Shown here: positions 58,359-64,000 of the stretch, piece after piece
Layout: each line of letters opens with the position of its first letter
How positions within the stretch are numbered: the stretch's first letter is position 1
Origin: Acidimicrobiia bacterium
Lineage (GTDB): Bacteria; Actinomycetota; Acidimicrobiia; IMCC26256; JADLDD01
Assembly (NCBI GenBank): GCA_020846855.1
Contig: JADLDD010000039.1
Span: 34,725 to 98,724, forward strand
DNA: 64,000 bases
Direction of reading: 5' to 3'
The notes under the pieces: model-generated
Databases searched by the model: none
The model's input: the letters and a program-made list of their open reading frames with translations, nothing else
What the model was told of the DNA's origin: nothing
Translations under genes and position numbers: made by a program

Positions 58359-59048
58359 GTGGCGACGGCCGGTCCCGCACCCACCCGGTCGGCCCCCGCC
58401 GCCGCGCACACCGCCGCGGCCCCGGCCCGGGCCGAGCTCTGGTGGGTGCTGGCCGACGTGCTCTCCTACCCGAGCTCCGAGCTCGCCGAGGGGTTGCGGT
58501 CCGGCGCGGTGGCCGAGCGGATCACCACCGCGGCGGCGGGCCTGCCCTACAGCCTGCCGATCGGACCCGGCCTCGCGGCCGGCGGAGCCGGCGACACCGG
58601 CGCATCCCCGGAGCCCGGGTCGCCGGAGCACGCGGCGCTGGGGACGGAGTACCTGCGGCTCTTCGAGGTCCCGGGGCCGTCGGGGCGCCCGTGCCCGCTG
58701 CGCGTCGGGTCCTACGGCGGCGACCCTCGTTCGGTGATGGAGGAGCTGCTGCGCGTGTACCGCCACTTCGGCCTCACCACGGCGGGCGCGGCCGTGGGCG
58801 ACCTCCCCGACGGCGTGGCGACGGTGGCGGAGTTCCTCGCGTTCCTGGCCACGCTGGAGGCCACCGCCCCCGGTGGGCGCGCCGGCGTGCGGGCGGCCCA
58901 GCGCGACCTCCTGGCGCGCCACCTGGTGCCGGCCGCGACCGCGATCGCGGGTCGGATCGGGCGCCTCCGTCCGTCGCCCGTCTACCGGGATGCGACCGCG
59001 CTGCTCGCCACCTACGCCGGTGCCGAGGCCGTGGCGCTGGGGGACTGA
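58359..59048 (+). CDS. Molybdoenzyme assembly chaperone (TorD/NarJ/EbdD-like delta)
   Basis: LADVLSYPSSELAEGL, EYLRLFEVPGPSGRPCPLRVGSYGGDPRSVMEELLRVYRHFGL. Confidence 0.82.
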   Translation: MATAGPAPTRSAPAAAHTAAAPARAELWWVLADVLSYPSSELAEGLRSGAVAERITTAAAGLPYSLPIGPGLAAGGAGDTGASPEPGSPEHAALGTEYLRLFEVPGPSGRPCPLRVGSYGGDPRSVMEELLRVYRHFGLTTAGAAVGDLPDGVATVAEFLAFLATLEATAPGGRAGVRAAQRDLLARHLVPAATAIAGRIGRLRPSPVYRDATALLATYAGAEAVALGD

Positions 59049-59151
59049 CCGCCCGGTGGGATCGGGTCCGGCCCGGCCGGTGGCGGCCGGTCGGTGGGTG
59101 GCTCGGGTGTCCGGCGCCGGGTGACGCCCGGCGGCGGGGCCGGGCGGGGGC

Positions 59152-59442
59152 TCAGGACGCGGCCCGTTCCTTGTCGGCCCAGTCCTTGCGCAGGACCCGC
59201 CGCTCCTCCTCGGTGGTGCCGCCCCAGATGCCGGCCTCCTGGTTGGTGGCCAGGGCGAACTCGAGGCACTCGGCCGACACCTCGCACACCGCGCAGATCT
59301 CCTTGGCGGCCTCGATCTGGTCGACGGCCAGCCCGGTGGCGCCGATCGGGAAGAACAGATCGGGGTTGGAGTCCCGGCACAACGAGCGCGACCGCCAGGC
59401 CTGCGCGTCCCAGTCGTGTGTACGTACCCAGGTCAGCGTCAC
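59152..59442 (-). CDS. WhiB family transcriptional regulator
   Basis: SLCRDSNPDLFFP...EICAVCEVSAECLEFAL...GIWGGTTEEERR; four Cys. Confidence 0.93.
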   Translation of the reverse strand: MTLTWVRTHDWDAQAWRSRSLCRDSNPDLFFPIGATGLAVDQIEAAKEICAVCEVSAECLEFALATNQEAGIWGGTTEEERRVLRKDWADKERAAS

Positions 59443-59602
59443 GGGGCCTCCGATATCGTGCGGGCGAACGCGCCGGGTCGGCGAGTGCTTGTGAGCACGT
59501 TCACGAGCGTCTCCGGGGGTCACCCTCGGAGCAGGGCCTCACGATACGGGCCGGTGGAACACGTTTCAAGGGGGTTGTCCTGGTGAGTGCTTCGCGAAGG
59601 GC

Positions 59603-60343
59603 GTGCCGGTGAGCGGGGCGCCGGGCCGCGACCGACCGGCCGTGTGGGCGCACCGGGGGGCGAGCGCCGCCCGGCCCGAGAACACCGTGGCCGCCTTCGC
59701 GGCCGCGGTGGAGATGGGCGCCGACGGCGTGGAGCTCGACGTGCACCGCAGTGCCGACGGTCACCTGGTCGTCCACCACGACGCCGAGCACCCCCGGCTC
59801 GGGGTGCTGGCCCAGCTCGACCTGGCCGAGATCAGGGCGGGTGCCCCCGAGATCCCGACCCTCGACGAAGCCCTCGACGCCTGCCCCGGGATCGTGGTGA
59901 ACGTGGAGGTGAAGAACCTGCCCGTCGACGCCGACTACGACCCCGACGAGCGGGCCGCTGCCGAGGTGGTGGCCCTGGTGAGTCGCCGGGGGATCCACGA
60001 CCGGGTGATCGTGTCGTCGTTCAACCTCGACACCGTCGACCGGGTGCGGTCCACCGACCCCCGGGTGCCGACGGGCTGGCTGACGATGGGCGGCTTCGAC
60101 CCCCTCGAGGCCGTGGACATCGCCGCCGACCGCGGTCACGTCGCCGTCCACCCCTTGTTCTCCGAGTTGCTGGGCGACCGGGGCACCGAGGTGTGCCACC
60201 GAGCCCACGACCTCGGGCTGCGGGTCAACACGTGGACGGTCGACGATCCCGGTCTCCTCGTGGCGCTGGCCGCGTCGGGCGTCGACGCCGTCATCACCAA
60301 CGTCCCCGACGTCGCCCTCCGGGCGTTGGGTCGCCGGGGGTAG
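59603..60343 (+). CDS. Glycerophosphodiester phosphodiesterase
   Basis: WAHRGASAARPENTVAAFAAAVEMGADGVELDVHRSADGHLVVHHD. Confidence 0.95.
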   Translation: MPVSGAPGRDRPAVWAHRGASAARPENTVAAFAAAVEMGADGVELDVHRSADGHLVVHHDAEHPRLGVLAQLDLAEIRAGAPEIPTLDEALDACPGIVVNVEVKNLPVDADYDPDERAAAEVVALVSRRGIHDRVIVSSFNLDTVDRVRSTDPRVPTGWLTMGGFDPLEAVDIAADRGHVAVHPLFSELLGDRGTEVCHRAHDLGLRVNTWTVDDPGLLVALAASGVDAVITNVPDVALRALGRRG

Positions 60344-60397
60344 GTCCGGCTCCCGGCGCGCGCCGACCGGTGGTCCGAATGCCCGCCGGTGGGCGGG

Positions 60398-61330
60398 TCA
60401 GGCGCCGGGGCCGTCGACGGGGACCACGAGGCGCAGGGCGCCGGGGCGGTGCTCGAAGTCGAGGCGGGTCGTCTCGCCCAGGTAGTCGCCGTCGACCTGC
60501 CACGGGAACGGGTCGTCGGAGGTGACCGACAGGCGCGTGATCCCGTCGCGGTGGGCGAGGTCGGGGTGGCGACGGAGGCGGCGGCCGGTAAGCAGGGCCG
60601 AGACGCCGCAACGCACCACGGTGGTCATCCCCGTCACCCGGAAGGCCGTGAGCGCGAGGGCCGAGTCGAGGCGCGCCGACGGGGCGATCACCACGGGCCG
60701 CTTGCCCAGGTAGGTGTAGGGGCTCGTCTTGGAGACGATCGCGAAGATGAGGTCGTCGATCACGTCGCCGCCGGGCAGCTCGACGCGGAAGCGGCCCCGG
60801 CGGTGGTCGTAGCGGCGGAGCCAGGTGTCGACGGCCGCGGCGAGGAACAGCGGGTGCGCGGCGTAGCGCTTGAGCGAGGAGCGGCGCTCGACCTGCTCGA
60901 TCACCGCGGCGTCGAAGCCGATTCCGGCGTGGAAGAGGAAGTGCCGGCCCCCGGCCGCCCCCAGCCCCACCCGCCGCACCGAACCCCGCTCGAGCGACGT
61001 GAGCAGCGCGGCGGTGGCGTCGATGGGGTCGTAGGGAACGCCGATGCTCCGGGCGTAGACGTTGGTGGAACCTCCGGGCAGGGGCGCCAGCGCGGTGGCG
61101 GTGCCGGCCAGGCCGTCGGCGGCCTCGTTGAGGGTGCCGTCGCCGGCGAGGACGGCCACCACGTCGACCCCGTCGCGGGCCGCGGCCCGGGCGAGGCGGG
61201 CGGCGTGGCCCCGCCTCGACGTCTCGGCCACCTCGAGGTCGTGGTCGGCGGCGAGGGCCTTGCGGATCACGATCCGCATCCGGGTCGTGACCGACGACGC
61301 GGTGGCGTTGACGATCAGGAGGATGCGCAC
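60398..61330 (-). CDS. Diacylglycerol/lipid kinase family protein
   Basis: LLIVNATASSVT..., VAVLAGDGTLNEAADGL, LAPLPGGSTNVYARSIG. Confidence 0.92.
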   Translation of the reverse strand: MRILLIVNATASSVTTRMRIVIRKALAADHDLEVAETSRRGHAARLARAAARDGVDVVAVLAGDGTLNEAADGLAGTATALAPLPGGSTNVYARSIGVPYDPIDATAALLTSLERGSVRRVGLGAAGGRHFLFHAGIGFDAAVIEQVERRSSLKRYAAHPLFLAAAVDTWLRRYDHRRGRFRVELPGGDVIDDLIFAIVSKTSPYTYLGKRPVVIAPSARLDSALALTAFRVTGMTTVVRCGVSALLTGRRLRRHPDLAHRDGITRLSVTSDDPFPWQVDGDYLGETTRLDFEHRPGALRLVVPVDGPGA

Positions 61331-61403
61331 GGCCGAGGAGGCTAACGGGTGCTCGACCCGTCCCGTCCCGGGGCGGCCGTCAGAGGGCCTAGGTTGGCCG
61401 GCG

Positions 61404-62096
61404 ATGGGCGACGGGCGCCGGGAACGGGTTCGACGGTTCGACGACCTGGACGCGCGGGTCGTCGCGTGCCGGATGTGCCCGCGGCTGGTGGAGTGGCGTG
61501 AGCGCGTCGGGCGGGAGAAGCGGGCGGCGTACCGAGACGAGGAGTACTGGGCCCGGCCCGTGCCCGGCTTCGGCGATCCGTTCGCCCGGGTGTTGGTGGT
61601 CGGGTTGGCCCCGGCCGCCCACGGGGGCAACCGGACCGGCCGGATCTTCACCGGCGACCGCTCCGGCGACTGGCTCTTCACGTCGCTGCACCGGACGGGG
61701 TTCGCGAACCAGCCCTTCTCCCGGTCGCGTGACGACGGCCTGCGTCTCGACGACATGTACGTGGCGGCGGCCGTGCGCTGCGCCCCGCCCGACAACAAGC
61801 CCACCACCGCCGAGCGCGACAACTGCCTGCCGTACCTGGTCGAGGAGCTCGACCTGCTCCGCGAGCTGCGGGTGATCGTGGTCCTCGGCGGGTTCGCCTA
61901 CGCCACCCTGGCCCGGGTGGTGCCGCTGCCCCGGCCGCGCCCCCGCTTCGGCCACGGGGTGGAGGTGCCGGCCGCCGGCGGAGCCCTGACCGTGATCTGC
62001 TCCTACCACCCCAGCCAGCAGAACACGTTCACCGGGCGGCTCACCGAGGAGATGTTCGACGCCGTCTTCCGCCGCGCCCGCGAGCTGACCGGCTGA
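61404..62096 (+). CDS. Uracil-DNA glycosylase, family 5 (UdgB-like)
   Basis: VVGLAPAAHGGNRTGRIFTGDRSGDWLF; CRMCPRLVEWRE; CSYHPSQQNTFTGRL. Confidence 0.93.
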   Translation: MGDGRRERVRRFDDLDARVVACRMCPRLVEWRERVGREKRAAYRDEEYWARPVPGFGDPFARVLVVGLAPAAHGGNRTGRIFTGDRSGDWLFTSLHRTGFANQPFSRSRDDGLRLDDMYVAAAVRCAPPDNKPTTAERDNCLPYLVEELDLLRELRVIVVLGGFAYATLARVVPLPRPRPRFGHGVEVPAAGGALTVICSYHPSQQNTFTGRLTEEMFDAVFRRARELTG

Positions 62097-62097
62097 C

Positions 62098-62229
62098 CGC
62101 CCGTCGCCCGTCGCCCGTCGCAACCACCCGTCGCCCGACGCAGCCACCCGTCGCCCGACGCAGCCACCCGTCGCCCGTCGCCCGTCGCCCGACGCAACCT
62201 CCCGTCGCCCGACGCAACCTCCCCTCGCC
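62098..62229. repeat. Intergenic GC-rich minisatellite, ~20-bp unit CCCGTCGCCCGACGCAGCCA with nested 7-bp CCCGTCG repeats
   Basis: Units at 62127, 62147, 62167 (expanded) and 62201. Confidence 0.92.
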
Positions 62230-62319
62230 GGGAGCGATCCGCCGCCCAGGATCTCCCGACGTTGGGTCGATCTTCGTCGCGTGGCGACAGGAGGTGTCCC
62301 AACGCCGGGTGCGGGTGGG

Positions 62320-63105
62320 TCAGGTGAGGGCCAGGAGCTCGCCCGCCGCGTAGACCACCGCCACGATGCCGAGCAGGGTGGCGACCGAGATGCGCAGCCC
62401 CCGCTCGGTCGCGGCGATGGCCAGGCGGGCGCCGAGGCGCGCACCGGGCACCACCGCCACGCACAACGGCAGGGCGTAGACCCAGTTGACGTCGCCCAGC
62501 CACACGTGGGTGAGGGTGCTCGGCACGGCCAGCAGCCCCACGCACGCGAGCGACGTCCCCACCGCCTGCTTGATCGGTAGGCGCAGCCACTCCGAGAACG
62601 CGGGGACGAGGACCACGCCGCCGCCCAGGCCCAGGAGCCCGCTCAGGCCGCCGGCGCCCAGCGCCGTGACGACCACCCGGCCCGGGCGGACCTCGGACCG
62701 CTCCGCGGGCGGCCGGCCGACCCGCACGGGGCGACTGGTGCCGGCGGCCATCCGCCACGCGGTGAGGCCTACCAGCGCGGCGGTGGCGACCATCAGGAGA
62801 TGCCCGTTCCCCGGCACGCGGTGCGACAGCAGCGAGGCTCCCACCGCCGCGGCCGAGCCGACCGAACCGACGCCGGCGACGAGGGGCCAGAACACCATGC
62901 CTTCACGGTGGTAGCGGAGCGTACCGCTCAACGCCGACGGGAAGATCGCCGGCAGGGTGGAGCCGACCCCCTCGATGGCGGTCGCGCCCAGGACCCGGAT
63001 GCCCGGCGTGGAGATCGCTCCGCCACCCACGCCGAACATGCCCGACAGGACCCCGGTCACGTAGCCGAGCGCGAGGGTGAGCAGCACTCTCCAGGTGTCG
63101 GCCAC
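62320..63105 (-). CDS. TauE/SafE-family sulfite exporter-like permease
   Basis: GYVTGVLSGMFGVGGGAISTPGIRVLG and GLSGLLGLGGGVVLVPAFSEWLRLPIKQAVGTSL twin motifs. Confidence 0.92.
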   Translation of the reverse strand: MADTWRVLLTLALGYVTGVLSGMFGVGGGAISTPGIRVLGATAIEGVGSTLPAIFPSALSGTLRYHREGMVFWPLVAGVGSVGSAAAVGASLLSHRVPGNGHLLMVATAALVGLTAWRMAAGTSRPVRVGRPPAERSEVRPGRVVVTALGAGGLSGLLGLGGGVVLVPAFSEWLRLPIKQAVGTSLACVGLLAVPSTLTHVWLGDVNWVYALPLCVAVVPGARLGARLAIAATERGLRISVATLLGIVAVVYAAGELLALT

Positions 63106-63147
63106 GCCGGGACGGTACCCGGCGACCCCGGGGGATACCCTGAACGG

Positions 63148-64000
63148 GTGACCTCCGACCTCTCCCTGCGCGGCGTCTACATCCCGCTGATCACCCCGTT
63201 CGACGCGGCCGGAGAGGTCGCCGTCGACGCCGTCGAGCGGCTCGCCCACGAGTACCTCGACGCCGGCGCGGCCGGGATCGTCGCCCTCGGCACCACCGGG
63301 GAGTCGTCGGCGCTCGACGCCGGCGAGAAGCGAGCGGTCGTCGATGCCTGCTCGCGCGCCTGCGCCGAGCGCTCGGCCCCCCTGATCGTGGGCGCCGGCA
63401 CCAACAGCACCCGCACCACGGTGGCAGCCGTGGAGGCCCTGGCCGGGACCCCGGCCCTCGTCGCCGCCCTGGTGGTGGTCCCGTACTACGTGCGGCCCTC
63501 CGAGGCGGGCATCGTCGCCCACTTCGAGGCCGTGGCCGCCGCGAGCCCTGTCCCCCTCGTGCTCTACAACATCCCCGCCCGCACCGGCCGCGCGCTGGGG
63601 CCCGCCGGCATCCTGCGCCTCGCCTCGAACCCCGGCGTCGCCGGGATCAAGCAGTCGGTGGCCGGCCTCGACCTCGACACCCTCGAGGTGCTGCGCGGTG
63701 CGCCCGAGGGCTTCCACGTCCTCGGCGGTGAGGACGCGTTCCTCTACCCGCTGGTGCTGATGGGCGGTTCCGGCGCGGTCGCCGCCTCGGCGCACGTGTG
63801 CACCGAGCGGTTCGTGGCCATGATCGAGTGCGGCCTCGCGGGCAAGGTCGACGAAGGTCGGGCCCTCGCGGGCGCGCTCCTGCCCGTGGTGAAGGCCGGG
63901 TTCTCCGAGCCCAACCCGGCGGTGTGGAAGGGTGCCCTCCACGCCCAGGGGCGCATACCCACCCCCGACGTGCGCGCCCCGATGACCAACGCCTCGCCGG
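63148..64000 (+). CDS. Dihydrodipicolinate synthase family protein (DapA-like), 3' truncated by window edge
   Basis: GVYIPLITPFDAAGEVAVDAVERLAHEYLDAGAAGIVALGTTGESSALD; LYNIPARTGRAL; GIKQSVAG; absent from ORF track because no stop within window. Confidence 0.93.
   Translation, partial: MTSDLSLRGVYIPLITPFDAAGEVAVDAVERLAHEYLDAGAAGIVALGTTGESSALDAGEKRAVVDACSRACAERSAPLIVGAGTNSTRTTVAAVEALAGTPALVAALVVVPYYVRPSEAGIVAHFEAVAAASPVPLVLYNIPARTGRALGPAGILRLASNPGVAGIKQSVAGLDLDTLEVLRGAPEGFHVLGGEDAFLYPLVLMGGSGAVAASAHVCTERFVAMIECGLAGKVDEGRALAGALLPVVKAGFSEPNPAVWKGALHAQGRIPTPDVRAPMTNASP

Noticed and set aside
62098-62229. CRISPR-like array
   Set aside because: Repeats are contiguous low-complexity units without unique spacers and no cas genes are present
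62320-63942. 540-aa minus-strand ORF extending beyond TauE/SafE
   Set aside because: Upstream half is antisense to the clearly recognisable DapA-like gene starting at 63148; real start assigned at 63105

Overview
This 64 kb window is high-GC bacterial chromosome. WhiB, DUF3107, a PdtaS-type kinase, a TB7.3-like biotinyl protein, paired ArsA/BagAB-like ATPases and a class E sortase suggest an actinobacterium, possibly of the Acidimicrobiia type, but taxonomy is inferred. Coding density is high. I saw no rRNA, tRNA, CRISPR array, IS element or prophage. The ORF track holds many long antisense or frameshifted GC shadow ORFs; I selected coding frames by recognisable protein motifs, start-site context and operon logic.

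Main blocks: ABC transporter end; penicillin acylase; alkylsulfatase-type MBL hydrolase; an ECF-type sigma factor fused to a membrane-spanning extracellular module; four degenerate GGDEF/HD-type proteins; acyl-CoA metabolism; a complete System I cytochrome c maturation operon (ccmABCDEFGHI); a coupled ATP-grasp plus 'CCAEP-tail' radical SAM pair; Fe-S biogenesis genes (Nfu, cysteine desulfurase, SufR-like regulator, Mrp/ApbC); a subtilase with FG-GAP repeats; ArsA pair; PdtaS-like kinase; CtaA; and a type II DMSO-reductase-family molybdoenzyme operon without visible export signals.

The observations I would follow up first are: (i) the ATP-grasp/CCAEP radical SAM pair; (ii) the apparently cytoplasmic type II molybdoenzyme with order alpha-gamma-beta-delta; (iii) four c-di-GMP-type domains that all look degenerate, two of them behind long, potentially structured leaders; (iv) a recurring TANNNT-(6-10 nt)-start codon architecture implying widespread leaderless translation, including a leaderless 8-codon uORF and two compact divergent leaderless promoters. 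No database search or folding program was run.
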